From positions 186,001 to 250,000 of the forward strand of contig NZ_LR738724.1 of the NCBI RefSeq assembly GCF_902702775.1: a stretch of 64,000 nt of DNA, read 5' to 3'. The position numbers were made by a program, and so were the translations under genes. The notes under the pieces are model-generated. The model was not told the origin of the DNA and searched no databases. It saw only the letters and a list, made by a program, of their open reading frames with translations. Below are positions 54,154 to 64,000 of the stretch, one piece after another. This DNA is from Streptococcus suis (GTDB taxonomy: Bacteria; Bacillota; Bacilli; Lactobacillales; Streptococcaceae). Each line of letters begins with the position of its first letter. Position 1 is the first letter of the stretch.

Positions 54154-56057
54154 AGCCGGAAGTAGAAAAAGTGTTTGATGCAATTGAACGGAATCAAAAT
54201 TTTATTCTTGAAGGTGGAGCCGGCAGCGGAAAAACTTATTCATTAATTGTAATAATTGAAAAAATTTCAAGAGACGAGCCAGATAAATCCATTGTATGTA
54301 TTACCTATACTAACAATGCTGTTGCAGAAATTAGAGAGCGGATAACTAATGATAAATTAAAGGTCTCAACGATTCATGAATTTATCTGGTATATAATTGG
54401 AAAATTTCAAAAAGAAATCAAATTATGTTTAATTGAGTTAATAAATGATGATGAGCAGAAAGCATTTATTAGACCTCTTGACAATCCAAGTGAAGATCCA
54501 CTTACAGTTGCTTATTTTGAAAACACTCGTGTAGATTATGGCGAACGGTATTCAATGAGTATAATTGATAATCGCGTCCAAATTAGTCATGACCATATTC
54601 TGATATTAGCTGAAAAAATGTTTTCTACATACCCTAAGTTATGCGATATTTTGATTGATACGGCCGATTATATCTTTGTAGATGAATACCAAGATACCAG
54701 TCCGTTAGTTGTAAAAATTTTATTGGAATATGTACAAAATAGAACAAAGAAAAATATTGTGGGATTTTTTGGAGATTCTATGCAAGCCATCTATGACTCA
54801 GGCGTAGGAGACTTAAGTTCGTATAATTTAGAAAAGATAGCAAAAGCTCAAAATCGTCGCAATCCTAAAAAAGTTATTGATTTAGCTAATAAATTTAGAG
54901 ATGATGGATTGGTTCAAACTCCCTCCAATGATGATAAAGCACCTAATATGGATAATGGAAGTATCATCCCAGGAACAGTGAAATTTGTCTATGGGAGTGA
55001 TATTAAGCAACTTGAAATTCTTAGAGGTAGTCAACTATATAGAGAGTTAGAATTTAATGCACCCCAAAAAACAAAAGAATTACGTCTGACACATAAACTT
55101 AATGCAGAAATGGCAGGTTTCTCTAAGTTATTTGAATTATATAATACTGATTTATTTGTGAAATTAATTACAGGTATAAAGAAAAAAATCAATAAAGATA
55201 AGATAGTTGATAAAGGAAAAACGTTTGAAGAACTAGTAGAAGAAGCTAAAATATCTGTTGGAAGTGGAGGCCCATTAATAATTGATGTGATTAAATCTAC
55301 TCCAGAACTTTTGGCTTTTTACGATGAAATTAAGACATATCCATTTGAAGAAGTGATTAGTAAGTGTAAAGTTAACAAAGATTCTTTATTAGCCTATAAA
55401 TTTAATGGATTAAGTAGTAGATATGAAGCGGGCACAGATAGGGATAGGATTCTTAAAAGGTTAGATTTAATCTATGAGCTATTAGAGCTGTATAAAACAG
55501 GTAAGCATAATGAATTCTTACGTATTACTAAATTTAATATAACTTCGTCAGAAGATAAAATTAGTTTATCTAAAGTTATGACAAAAATCTCTGTTGATGA
55601 TATTACAATTGGAGAAGTCATAGAACTTGCAGAGGAAAGTGGATTAATTTCAAAGGATGACTTATTTACTAATTTTATTGAAAGTAGGGGACATTATTTA
55701 TGGTCACGACTTAAGATAATGCCATTTCAAGAATATGTAAATAGTATTGCTTATCTCAGAGAATATGTATCTGTTATAACGCAGCATAAGGTTAAAGGTA
55801 GTGAATATGAGAATGTTTTAGTTTTATTAGATAATGGACAATGGAATCAATATAATTTTGATACCTTGTTTGGAAAAGGTTCTCCTAATGAGAACGTTCA
55901 AAATAGAATGAGAAAATTATTTTATGTCACTATTACTAGGGCGATGAAAAATTTAATTATTTATATGCCGAGTAATGATAAACAGATTATTGAAAAGGCA
56001 CAAGATTACTTCGAATTAGATGATATTGTTGATGTTTTGTCTTTCGTTGATGTGTAG
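54135..56057 (+). CDS. gajB: Gabija-type UvrD-like helicase GajB
   Basis: 640-residue superfamily 1 helicase. Motif I LEGGAGSGKTYS (25-36), motif Ia ITYTNNAVAEIRERI (56-70), motif II VDEYQDTSP (182-190), motif III GDSMQAIYD (213-221), motif V HKVKGSEYENVLVLLDN (551-567) and motif VI LFYVTITRA (595-603) are all present, so the enzyme looks intact. GajB is proposed to sense DNA ends or single strands and to activate GajA. It overlaps gajA by 19 bases with GAGGGG before the ATG. It is longer than B. cereus GajB (494 residues); the extra sequence lies between motifs III and V. Confidence 0.87.
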   Translation: MVERTIEPEVEKVFDAIERNQNFILEGGAGSGKTYSLIVIIEKISRDEPDKSIVCITYTNNAVAEIRERITNDKLKVSTIHEFIWYIIGKFQKEIKLCLIELINDDEQKAFIRPLDNPSEDPLTVAYFENTRVDYGERYSMSIIDNRVQISHDHILILAEKMFSTYPKLCDILIDTADYIFVDEYQDTSPLVVKILLEYVQNRTKKNIVGFFGDSMQAIYDSGVGDLSSYNLEKIAKAQNRRNPKKVIDLANKFRDDGLVQTPSNDDKAPNMDNGSIIPGTVKFVYGSDIKQLEILRGSQLYRELEFNAPQKTKELRLTHKLNAEMAGFSKLFELYNTDLFVKLITGIKKKINKDKIVDKGKTFEELVEEAKISVGSGGPLIIDVIKSTPELLAFYDEIKTYPFEEVISKCKVNKDSLLAYKFNGLSSRYEAGTDRDRILKRLDLIYELLELYKTGKHNEFLRITKFNITSSEDKISLSKVMTKISVDDITIGEVIELAEESGLISKDDLFTNFIESRGHYLWSRLKIMPFQEYVNSIAYLREYVSVITQHKVKGSEYENVLVLLDNGQWNQYNFDTLFGKGSPNENVQNRMRKLFYVTITRAMKNLIIYMPSNDKQIIEKAQDYFELDDIVDVLSFVDV

Positions 56058-56076
56058 ATTTTAGTAAGGAGGAAGT

Positions 56077-56667
56077 ATGATTACATTAGACACTGAATTG
56101 TTGGAATTTGATATTACTGGTATTTTAGGTTCTGAAATTAATCAACACATTGATTTTTATAATGATGGGGTTAACGAAGCCTATATGGCAATAAAAAATA
56201 ATGATAAGAGTACTGCATTATCTATTTTACGAGCATTAAAATCACAATTAGATAGGGAATATAAGTATTTCGATTCTAAGAGGTTTTGGGATTTTAATTC
56301 TCTAAACGATGCATATAGTTATGTTGACGGTATAAATAGAGCGAGTAGAGCGTTAGTAGGAACACCAAATTATAGAAATATGAATTCTATGCTTTATGAT
56401 ATTAAAGATTATATGACTAGGCATAGATATGAAGAGGATATTCTTTATGGGAATAAATTCGCACTCGCAGTAGATATTCGTTTAGATGAGATGACAAATC
56501 AAGAGTATCATTCCCGTGCCGGACAATTACTTCAGGGGATACGAGCATTTTATCTGCGACCAGGAAAAGGAACTGCAAAAGAATGCATTAAACTTTCTAA
56601 AGAGGTCTCTCAAAAGAGTTTAGAACCGTATGTCTTTAAAGAATATTTTGCTAAATATTTAAGATAG
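56077..56667 (+). CDS. Unrecognised 196-residue protein downstream of gajB
   Basis: I do not recognise this family. It has no signal peptide, membrane segment or metal-binding cysteine set, and it looks mostly helical and charged, with many Asp, Asn, Tyr and Arg residues (examples: LRALKSQLDREYKYFDSKRF, YDIKDYMTRHRYEEDIL). Its A/T-rich codon use matches gajA and gajB and not the lac genes that follow. It starts 19 bases after gajB with GGAGG at good spacing, so it is probably translated from the same message. Possible roles include an accessory or regulatory Gabija subunit, or an unrelated defence gene. Confidence 0.7.
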   Translation: MITLDTELLEFDITGILGSEINQHIDFYNDGVNEAYMAIKNNDKSTALSILRALKSQLDREYKYFDSKRFWDFNSLNDAYSYVDGINRASRALVGTPNYRNMNSMLYDIKDYMTRHRYEEDILYGNKFALAVDIRLDEMTNQEYHSRAGQLLQGIRAFYLRPGKGTAKECIKLSKEVSQKSLEPYVFKEYFAKYLR

Positions 56668-56803
56668 TTTTAAAGGCGTCCACTTATCTTCTTCCCTTTT
56701 TTCACTAATGTGACATCTTTCAAACAAACGATGCTAGAAAATAACCTCCAATCAATTTCGAACAAATGTTCAAAATTCCAACATCTTCTTGTTGATTTTT
56801 GAT

Positions 56804-56809
56804 ATAATG
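56804..56809 (+). promoter_or_regulatory. -10 element upstream of lacR
   Basis: TATAAT, 24 bases before the lacR ATG, marks a promoter independent of the defence operon. A short palindrome, GAACA-AA-TGTTC, lies at 56761-56772. Confidence 0.5.
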
Positions 56810-56833
56810 TAAAAAAACAACAAAGGATTAAAC

Positions 56834-57601
56834 ATGAATAAACGAGAACGACTAGAAGAAATTACACGATTGGTAAATAAAAAAGGTACGGTACGAATTT
56901 CTGAGATTGTTGAATTGCTAAATGTTACTGATATGACGGTTCGACGTGATTTTATCGAATTGGAAGAGCAGGGGGTCTTAACTAAAATACACGGCGGTGC
57001 TAGAAGTAATAAGGCATTTCAATATCGTGAATATTCTCATTCTGAGAAACACATTCAAAATAAGGAAGCCAAGCAAGAGATAGCAGAAAGGGCTGCACAG
57101 TTGATAGAAGATGGAGACACGGTATTTTTAGGTCCAGGAACAACAGTTGCCTTTCTGGCTGAAGCTATTAAAAATCCTCGTCTCACTGTCATCACAAATT
57201 GTATGCCTGTTTTTACCATCTTATCTCAAAAGAAGACAGAGGATTTTCAGGTCTTTCTCCTGGGGGGAGAATATCGCCAAGTGACAGAATCGTTTGTAGG
57301 AGAAATTACCAATATAAGTTTAGAAAAAATGCGATTCAGCAAGATTTTCTTTTCAGGTAACGGACTTAAGGGAACTGATGTCATGACCTCTACCCTAGCT
57401 GAAGCCTATACGCAAAATATTGCCATTAAACATTCTTTAGAAAAATATCTACTGCTAGATGCCTCGAAAATTGGAAAAGATGATTTTACTTCCTTCTGTG
57501 ATTTGAACGATGTAACTGCTCTAGTGACAGATATGAATGCAAAGGATGAAAATTACCAATTATTAAGTAACCACATTGAAATTATTTCTACGAAATCATA
57601 A
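56834..57601 (+). CDS. lacR: Lactose PTS operon repressor, DeoR family
   Basis: 255 residues. DeoR-type helix-turn-helix (about 6-55: [21 protein letters not shown]) and a C-terminal sugar-phosphate-sensing domain ([31 protein letters not shown]). LacR is relieved by tagatose 6-phosphate. It is oriented with the lac genes and separated from lacA by its own terminator and the lacA promoter. It marks the right-hand boundary of the defence block. Confidence 0.93.
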   Translation: MNKRERLEEITRLVNKKGTVRISEIVELLNVTDMTVRRDFIELEEQGVLTKIHGGARSNKAFQYREYSHSEKHIQNKEAKQEIAERAAQLIEDGDTVFLGPGTTVAFLAEAIKNPRLTVITNCMPVFTILSQKKTEDFQVFLLGGEYRQVTESFVGEITNISLEKMRFSKIFFSGNGLKGTDVMTSTLAEAYTQNIAIKHSLEKYLLLDASKIGKDDFTSFCDLNDVTALVTDMNAKDENYQLLSNHIEIISTKS

Positions 57602-57608
57602 AGTGATC

Positions 57609-57637
57609 AAAACCAACAGCTAAATGTTGGTTTTTTG
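57609..57637 (+). terminator. lacR terminator
   Basis: AACCAACA pairs with TGTTGGTT around a 6-base loop, followed by T residues. Confidence 0.8.
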
Positions 57638-57678
57638 TTTGTAAAAGAAAAAAACAAACAAAAACAAAACAAAATATG

Positions 57679-57734
57679 TTGACTTTATGTTTGTTTGGTT
57701 GTATAATTTAAACATAAAAAGCGAAAACGCTTTT
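57679..57734 (+). promoter_or_regulatory. lacABCD promoter, LacR region and cre
   Basis: TTGACT (57679-57684) and TATAAT (57702-57707) have an ideal 17-base spacer. The spacer reads TTATGTTTGTTTGGTTG, and a run of AACAAAC-type repeats lies upstream (57650-57672). These TGTTTGTTT/AACAAACA patterns are likely LacR targets. A near-perfect cre, AAAGCGAAAACGCTTT (57718-57733), covers the transcript start. Confidence 0.75.
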
Positions 57735-57805
57735 CTAAGTTTTGCAAAACAACGATTTTCTGCCACATATGGCTACAACTTTCTATTTTTGTTAGGAGAT
57801 AGGTT

Positions 57806-58770
<965 letters not shown>

Positions 58771-58779
58771 GAGGCTCAC

Positions 58780-59712
58780 ATGATTTTGACGATCACATTA
58801 AATCCGTCCGTTGATATTGCCTATCAATTGGATACCTTTCATTTGGATACGGTCAATCGAGTAGAAAAAGTTCAAAAAACAGCTGGAGGCAAGGGGCTCA
58901 ATGTCACACGAGTTTTGAAACAAATCGGTGAAGATGTTGTGGCTACTGGCTTTATTGGTGGTGAGATTGGAAGTTATGTAAAGAAACAACTCACTCGAAA
59001 TGATATTAAAAATTCCTTTGTGGAAATTGGGAATGAAACACGTAATTGCATTGCGGTCCTTCACGATGGTCAACAGACGGAGATTTTAGAACAAGGACCA
59101 ACTATTCAAGAACATGAAGCCTTGAATTTTATCGAACATCTAGAAATTATTCTGAACAATGTAGATGTTGTTGTTATTTCAGGAAGTTTGCCTAAGGGAC
59201 TTGCTAGCAACTACTATGTTAAGGTCATTGAACTTTGTAAAAAATGTGGTGTGGCTGTTGTTCTGGATTGTTCTGGTGAGGCCATGAAAAACGTTTTAGA
59301 AAGCCAGCAGAAGCCGACAGTTATCAAGCCGAATACAGAGGAGTTATCACAGTTAATTGGCAAAAATGTCACAGATGATATTCAAGAATTAAAAGCAGTT
59401 CTATCTGGTCAATTATTCCAAGGAATTGAATGGATAGTCGTATCATTGGGGGCAAAGGGGGCTTTTGCCAAGCACAATGACAAGTTCTATCGTGTTAAAA
59501 TTCCAAAAATAAATGTCGTCAATCCAGTAGGTTCGGGTGATTCAACCGTTGCAGGTATTGCAGCTAGTTTGAAACATGCATTACCTGATGTCGAACTACT
59601 AAAAAATGCAAACGTTTTGGGCATGTTAAATGCTCAGGAAGAACAGACAGGTTATGTCAACTTAGAACATTCAGAAGTATTGTATTCTCAAATTGAAGTC
59701 GAGGAGGTTTAA
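58780..59712 (+). CDS. lacC: Tagatose-6-phosphate kinase
   Basis: 310-residue PfkB-family kinase. N-terminal [17 protein letters not shown] with the [12 protein letters not shown] motif, and the C-terminal [11 protein letters not shown] (catalytic Asp in GSGDS) are clear. It makes tagatose 1,6-bisphosphate for LacD. AGGAGG-like site, 9 bases after lacB. Confidence 0.95.
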   Translation: MILTITLNPSVDIAYQLDTFHLDTVNRVEKVQKTAGGKGLNVTRVLKQIGEDVVATGFIGGEIGSYVKKQLTRNDIKNSFVEIGNETRNCIAVLHDGQQTEILEQGPTIQEHEALNFIEHLEIILNNVDVVVISGSLPKGLASNYYVKVIELCKKCGVAVVLDCSGEAMKNVLESQQKPTVIKPNTEELSQLIGKNVTDDIQELKAVLSGQLFQGIEWIVVSLGAKGAFAKHNDKFYRVKIPKINVVNPVGSGDSTVAGIAASLKHALPDVELLKNANVLGMLNAQEEQTGYVNLEHSEVLYSQIEVEEV

Positions 59713-59713
59713 G

Positions 59714-60691
59714 ATGGTAGTAACAGCAGAAAAAAGAAAATATATGGAAAAAGTAAGCAATGAAGCAGGAGTCATTTCAGCTCTTGCTTTTGACCAACGT
59801 GGAGCCTTGAAAAAAATGATGTCAAAATATCAGGCAGAAGAACCTACTGTGGAGCAGATGGAAGAGCTAAAAACTCTAGTTTCTGAAGAACTAACACAGT
59901 TTTCTTCTTCTATTCTTTTAGATCCAGAGTTTGGTTTGCCAGCTTCACGCGCCCGCGATGAACAATGTGGATTACTTTTGGCTTATGAAAAAACTGGCTA
60001 TGACACCAGTTCCACTAGTCGTTTGCCAGATTGCCTAGTAGAATGGTCTGTAAAACGACTAAAAGAAGAGGGGGCAGATGCCATTAAGTTTCTACTCTAC
60101 TATGACGTTGATGGTAATCCATACGTTAATCTTCAAAAACATGCTTATATTGAACGCTTAGGTTCAGAATGTCAGGCAGAAGGTTTGCCATTCTTCTTGG
60201 AAATTTTGAGCTATGATGAGACGATTGAGGACAATGCTAGCGTTGAGTTTGCTAAAGTTAAACCTAGAAAAGTAAATGAAGCCATGAAAGTATTTTCTGA
60301 CGAACGCTTTGGAGTAGATGTTCTCAAGGTAGAAGTACCTGTGAACATGAATTTTGTAGAAGGCTTTGGAACAGGAGAAGTCGTTTATACAAAAGAAGAA
60401 GCAGCCGAATATTTCCGTCAACAAGAAGCATCAACTCATTTGCCATACATTTATCTTAGTGCAGGTGTTTCTACAAAACTCTTCCAAGATACTCTAGTGT
60501 TTGCACATGAAGCAGGTGCTAAATTTAACGGTGTTCTTTGTGGTCGTGCAACATGGGCAGGTGTTGTGCCAGTCTATATTGAACAAGGAGAAGAAGCAGC
60601 ACGTGAATGGTTACGAACTGTTGGTCGTGAAAATATTGAAGGACTTGATGCGGTCTTGTCTCAAACTGCTACTTCTTGGCTAGAAAAATAA
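59714..60691 (+). CDS. lacD: Tagatose 1,6-diphosphate aldolase
   Basis: 325-residue class I (Schiff-base) aldolase: [41 protein letters not shown] with the probable catalytic Lys, and [11 protein letters not shown]. It yields dihydroxyacetone phosphate and glyceraldehyde 3-phosphate. The ATG at 59714 is one base after the lacC stop. Some streptococcal LacD copies have regulatory roles; nothing here shows that. Confidence 0.95.
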   Translation: MVVTAEKRKYMEKVSNEAGVISALAFDQRGALKKMMSKYQAEEPTVEQMEELKTLVSEELTQFSSSILLDPEFGLPASRARDEQCGLLLAYEKTGYDTSSTSRLPDCLVEWSVKRLKEEGADAIKFLLYYDVDGNPYVNLQKHAYIERLGSECQAEGLPFFLEILSYDETIEDNASVEFAKVKPRKVNEAMKVFSDERFGVDVLKVEVPVNMNFVEGFGTGEVVYTKEEAAEYFRQQEASTHLPYIYLSAGVSTKLFQDTLVFAHEAGAKFNGVLCGRATWAGVVPVYIEQGEEAAREWLRTVGRENIEGLDAVLSQTATSWLEK

Positions 60692-60775
60692 TATAAAAAA
60701 TAACCATTTTCTTAAAAGAAAGGGTTTACATTTCCTGAGAATATGCTATAATAATCCCATCAGTAAGAATAGAGT

Positions 60776-60856
60776 GGATTGTAACTAATTCGATTAGGCA
60801 AGACTACAAATGGATTTGAGAGTAGAATATTCTCGGTTTGTTTGTAGTCTTTTTTT
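60776..60856 (+). promoter_or_regulatory. LacT antitermination site: RAT hairpin overlapping a terminator
   Basis: A BglG/LicT-type RNA antiterminator begins GGATTGTAACT and ends AGGCAAGAC (60776-60804). Its last bases overlap the left arm GACTACAAA (60802-60810) of a terminator whose right arm is TTTGTAGTC (60841-60849), followed by T residues. The two structures are mutually exclusive. A promoter (TTTACA, 16 bases, TATAAT near 60725-60753) precedes it. Confidence 0.85.
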
Positions 60857-60879
60857 GCTTAAAAATATAGGAGGGATTT

Positions 60880-61713
60880 ATGTTTAGGATTATACAGTCA
60901 CTAAATAATAACGCTGCTCTGGTAAAAAATGAACATGGGGAACAGGCAGTCGTGATGGGATTAGGTATAACTTTTCAAAAGAAGAAAGGGGATTTAATTG
61001 TTAAGGATAAGATAGAAAACATCTTTTCGCTAAAAAATGACGAGGCCAAAGAAAATTTTCTAACTTTATTAAAAGATATTCCCTTAGATTTTATTTCGGC
61101 AACCTACACGGTTATCAATCATCTAGTAGCAACCTATCATTACCCTGTACAAGAATATCTCTATGTGACACTGACGGATCATATCTATTGTGCCTATCAG
61201 GCGGTTTTAAAGAATACCTATCAAGAAAGTAGGTTACCTAATATTTCAGCCGAATATCCCTTGGAATATAAAATGGCTCGTGAAGCCTTAGCTATGTTTC
61301 GTGAAAAGTTGCTAAAAGATTTTCCAAATGATGAGATTGGTAGAATTGCACTTCACTTAATTAATGCCAAGGGTGAAACCATTCATCCCACAAGTGAAGA
61401 ACAGGACATCAGCAAAAAAATTATAGCAGATGTTGAACAAATTCTAACGGAGAATGGGATTAAACGCACAAAAGAAAATAGCAATTTTTATGATCGTTTT
61501 ATGATTCATCTGTCCTATTTTCTGAATTACTTAGATAGATCCCATCAGTCAAATGAATCGATTGCTAGTTTGGAACAGTATATCAAGCTCCAGAATCCAA
61601 GAGCTTACCAAATAGGTAGTCAGATTTTTGAGATGATTACATCATTGGTTGATGAACCTGTAAATGACAGTGAAAGGTTCTATATTGTACTACATATTCA
61701 ACGGTTATTGTAA
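60880..61713 (+). CDS. lacT: Transcription antiterminator LacT (BglG family)
   Basis: 277 residues. The N-terminal RNA-binding CAT domain (about 1-57: IIQSLNNNAALVKNEHGEQA) is followed by two PTS regulation domains (about 65-170 and 170-277) with conserved histidines, as in DLHLINAKG-type contexts. It binds the RAT site just upstream and is controlled by phosphorylation through the lactose PTS. It therefore autoregulates lacTFE. AGGAGGG precedes the ATG. Confidence 0.94.
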   Translation: MFRIIQSLNNNAALVKNEHGEQAVVMGLGITFQKKKGDLIVKDKIENIFSLKNDEAKENFLTLLKDIPLDFISATYTVINHLVATYHYPVQEYLYVTLTDHIYCAYQAVLKNTYQESRLPNISAEYPLEYKMAREALAMFREKLLKDFPNDEIGRIALHLINAKGETIHPTSEEQDISKKIIADVEQILTENGIKRTKENSNFYDRFMIHLSYFLNYLDRSHQSNESIASLEQYIKLQNPRAYQIGSQIFEMITSLVDEPVNDSERFYIVLHIQRLL

Positions 61714-61744
61714 ATCAATTCAATTTTAAAAGGAGGTTCATATT

Positions 61745-62062
61745 ATGAACAGAGAAGAAATTACGTTATTAGGTTTTGAGATTGTTGCGTTCGCTGGTGA
61801 TGCTCGTTCTCGATTGATGGAGGCACTGGCTGCTGCTCAAAAAGGTGAATATGCAAAAGCAGAAGAACTAGTTGAAGCTGCCAATGCTTGTATTGTTGAA
61901 GCCCATCATGCTCAGACTAGCTTGTTGCAAAAAGAAGCGGCTGGTGAGGATTTAGCCTTTAGTGTGACACTTATGCATGGTCAAGACCATCTCATGACAA
62001 CATTGTTATTGAAAGACATGATGAGTCATATGATTGAACTTTATAAACGAGGTGATAAGTAA
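61745..62062 (+). CDS. lacF: PTS lactose-specific EIIA
   Basis: 105 residues, all helical. The phosphorylated histidine is His78 in LMHGQDHLM, as in the staphylococcal enzyme. It receives phosphate from HPr and passes it to the IIB domain of LacE. AAAGGAGG precedes the ATG. The stop and the lacE start overlap (TAATG). Confidence 0.96.
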   Translation: MNREEITLLGFEIVAFAGDARSRLMEALAAAQKGEYAKAEELVEAANACIVEAHHAQTSLLQKEAAGEDLAFSVTLMHGQDHLMTTLLLKDMMSHMIELYKRGDK

Positions 62063-63741
62063 TGAATAAATTGATTGAATTCATTGAGAAAGGGAAGCCT
62101 TTCTTTGAAAAGATTTCGAGAAACCCTTATTTAAGGGCTATCCGTGATGGTTTTATCGCAGCCATGCCAGTTATTTTGTTCTCAAGTATCTTCCTATTGG
62201 TAGCTTTCGTGCCTAATATCTTTGGATTTACTTGGTCTGATGAAGCGGTTGCGGCCATCATGAAACCTTACGGTTACACAATGGGGATTGTGGCTATCCT
62301 AGTTGCAGGAACGACAGCAAAATCTTTGACAGATGCTTTTAACCGTCAATTGCCAAAAACCAATCAAATCAACTTCATTTCAACCATGATTGCCTCAATT
62401 TCAGGTTTCCTATTACTGGCTTCTGACGGTATTGAAGGTGGGTTTGCCAATGGTTACATGGGAACTAAGGGTCTTTTGACAGCCTTTCTAGCCGCCTTCA
62501 TTACAGTTAATATCTATAAGGTCTGCGTGAAAAACAATGTCACCATTCGTATGCCAGATGAAGTTCCACCGAACGTATCCCAGGCATTTAAAGATGTGAT
62601 TCCATATGCATTGTCTATCTTTGTCTTGTATGGAATCGATCTTGCGACACGTCAACTGGTTGGAACAAACGTTGCTGAGGCTATTCTGAAATTATTTGAG
62701 CCACTATTTACAGCAGCAGACGGTTATGTGGGTATTACCATTATCTTTGGTGCCTATGCCTTGTTCTGGTTTGTCGGGATTCATGGTCCATCAATTGTTG
62801 AGCCAGCAATTGCAGCTATTACTTATGCTAATATTGAAACCAACTTCCAGCTTTTGCAGGCGGGTCAACACGCGGATAAAATCCTGACTTCAGGTACTCA
62901 AATGTTTATCGTGACAATGGGTGGTACAGGTGCTACCTTGGTTGTGCCATTCATGTTTATGTGGTTGACTAAGTCTAAACGAAACAAAGCAATTGGACGT
63001 GCTTCAGTTGTTCCAACCTTCTTTGGTGTAAACGAACCAATCTTGTTTGGTGCACCACTCGTACTCAACCCTGTATTCTTTGTTCCATTTATTTTAGCTC
63101 CAATTGCTAACGTATGGATTTTCAAATTCTTTGTTGATACGCTAAAAATGAACAGTTTCAGCGTCAACTTACCATGGACAACTCCAGGACCATTGGGCAT
63201 TGTAATGGGAACAAACTTTGCTCCACTCGCCTTTGCACTAGCTGTCTTGTTGGTCGTTGTCGATGTACTTATCTATTATCCATTCTTGAAAGTTTATGAT
63301 GAGCAAATTCTTGCTGAGGAACAATCAGGTAAAGTTGAAAATAGCTTGAAAGAGAAAGTGGCAGCTAACTTCAATACTGCCAAGGCGGATGCTATTCTTG
63401 AAAAAGCTGCAGTCGATACCGAAATTTCTGAACAAACAAACGTTCTGGTACTTTGTGCAGGAGGCGGTACAAGTGGATTGCTTGCTAACGCGTTAACTAA
63501 AGCCGCAAAAGAATACGGTGTTCCAGTCACAGCAACAGCAGGAAGCTATGGTGCTCACCGTGAGATTTTACCAGAATATCAATTGGTTATCCTTGCACCT
63601 CAGGTGGCATCAAACTACGAGGACATTAAACAAGAAACCGATGCATTGGGCATTAAACTCGCCAAAACTGAAGGTGCTCAATACATTAAACTCACACGTG
63701 ATGGTCAAGGTGCTCTTGACTTTGTCAAACAACAGTTCTAG
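62062..63741 (+). CDS. lacE: PTS lactose-specific EIICB
   Basis: 559 residues. The IIC membrane domain (about 1-430) includes the [14 protein letters not shown] and [18 protein letters not shown] signatures of the lactose/cellobiose family. The IIB domain (about 455-559) has Cys465 in [10 protein letters not shown]. It imports lactose as lactose 6-phosphate. The usual next gene, lacG (6-phospho-beta-galactosidase), is not within the 259 bases that remain. The stop codon overlaps an inverted-repeat element. Confidence 0.95.
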   Translation: MNKLIEFIEKGKPFFEKISRNPYLRAIRDGFIAAMPVILFSSIFLLVAFVPNIFGFTWSDEAVAAIMKPYGYTMGIVAILVAGTTAKSLTDAFNRQLPKTNQINFISTMIASISGFLLLASDGIEGGFANGYMGTKGLLTAFLAAFITVNIYKVCVKNNVTIRMPDEVPPNVSQAFKDVIPYALSIFVLYGIDLATRQLVGTNVAEAILKLFEPLFTAADGYVGITIIFGAYALFWFVGIHGPSIVEPAIAAITYANIETNFQLLQAGQHADKILTSGTQMFIVTMGGTGATLVVPFMFMWLTKSKRNKAIGRASVVPTFFGVNEPILFGAPLVLNPVFFVPFILAPIANVWIFKFFVDTLKMNSFSVNLPWTTPGPLGIVMGTNFAPLAFALAVLLVVVDVLIYYPFLKVYDEQILAEEQSGKVENSLKEKVAANFNTAKADAILEKAAVDTEISEQTNVLVLCAGGGTSGLLANALTKAAKEYGVPVTATAGSYGAHREILPEYQLVILAPQVASNYEDIKQETDALGIKLAKTEGAQYIKLTRDGQGALDFVKQQF

Positions 63742-63900
63742 AACCTGTATTCACAGTTCAGCACTTCCATCTAAGGCTAGTTTTTCAGCTACTCATCGTT
63801 AGTTTTTTTCAAAATACAGTCAGTATTCCCTCAAAAACTGCCTTGATTAGCGAAAAACTATCTCTTATATACAAGTACTTCACTTGTGAATACAGGTTCT
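63740..63900. repeat. AGAACCTG-ended long palindromic element at the lacE stop
   Basis: AGAACCTGTATTCACA (63740-63755) and TGTGAATACAGGTTCT (63885-63900) are perfect 16-bp inverted ends. The interior is also roughly palindromic: TAGTTTTTC and AATACAGTCAGTATT occur near the middle. The left end shares bases with the lacE TAG. A short relative lies at 4938-4984. Confidence 0.7.
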
Positions 63901-63905
63901 TAATC

Positions 63906-63948
63906 AAAAGGGGGAGGGAGTTATAAATCTCCAACTCCTACCCCTTTT
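63906..63948 (+). terminator. Strong terminator downstream of lacE
   Basis: AAAAGGGG (63906-63913) pairs with CCCCTTTT (63941-63948). The stem continues inward through GGGAGTT and AACTCC. It would end the lacTFE transcript. Confidence 0.75.
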
Positions 63949-64000
63949 ATCGTCATTTGGTTTATCTTTTATTACTTCGTTAACTCGCTTTGCCGTACTC
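63949..64000. repeat. Start of a third TATAGTC-family-like element (cut by window edge)
   Basis: CGTCATTTGGTTTATC, then ATTACTTCG and CTCGCTTTGCCGTACTC, match segments of the element at 36055-36273 in the same order. It runs off the window. Confidence 0.55.

Noticed and set aside
52087..56057. gajA-gajB read as PARIS or as a plain repair pair
   Set aside because: PARIS splits the ATPase and TOPRIM parts into two proteins, whereas here both are in one chain next to a UvrD-like helicase, which is the Gabija arrangement.
50528..56830. Integrative element with att sites around the defence block
   Set aside because: No integrase, transposase, tRNA target or matching direct repeats could be seen at the two edges.

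Overview
The window looks like chromosome of a low-GC streptococcus, most like Streptococcus suis. The reasons are the lac tagatose-6-phosphate operon (lacR-ABCD-T-F-E), the trehalose PTS locus, the zapA-cvpA-mutS2 block close to rnhC, a fused msrAB, pyrDA, gdhA, LPXTG and LysM surface proteins, and RUP-like intergenic repeats. The species is an inference from content; no 16S gene is present. No tRNA, rRNA, CRISPR array, prophage or IS transposase was seen.

Layout. 1-2.9 kb: recD2 (partial), lepB, rnhC and a Gfo/Idh oxidoreductase. 3.2-4.5 kb: a secreted LysM protein with nine perfect-period 13-residue repeats. 4.5-5 kb: a cluster of nested intergenic repeats. 5-9.7 kb: trehalose uptake and hydrolysis (treC, treP, treR) with a visible TreR operator and a cre-like site. 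9.7-19.6 kb: housekeeping and stress genes (zapA, cvpA, mutS2, a GNAT enzyme, a MerR regulator with an aldo/keto reductase, trxA, an AMP-binding enzyme, msrAB). 18.7-24.4 kb: a PlcR/Rgg-like regulator and a bacteriocin-associated (DUF1430 / lactococcin-972-type) ABC cassette whose first membrane gene carries one in-frame nonsense codon. 24.4-36 kb: a glycine-riboswitch-controlled symporter, MscS, gdhA, an LPXTG protein with a CAP-like domain, pyrD, a CapA-like protein and a HAD phosphatase. 36.3-46.5 kb: an ABC-2 exporter, a TetR/YhgE-Pip pair with two perfect or near-perfect operators, a PadR-HAAS-DUF4097 operon, lrgAB and a formate/nitrite channel. 46.6-50.5 kb: two aquaporin-family channels, a HerA-like ATPase and a Nudix hydrolase. 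56.8-63.7 kb: the lac operon.

The most notable region is 50.6-56.7 kb. An A/T-rich block holds pezA-pezT (epsilon/zeta-type toxin-antitoxin), then gajA (OLD-family ATPase plus TOPRIM nuclease) and gajB (UvrD-like helicase), the two proteins of the Gabija anti-phage system, then an unrecognised 196-residue protein. All five genes overlap or nearly touch and appear to read from one pezA promoter with a palindromic operator. This suggests a combined toxin-antitoxin/Gabija defence operon with a possible extra component.

A second theme is the intergenic repeats. Several families (RUP-like; a 171-bp palindromic element in two inverted copies; elements starting TATAGTC; elements ending AGAACCTG) sit at gene ends, are nested in one another, and contain short hairpin modules that are shared between families. 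Two modules show compensatory base changes between copies.
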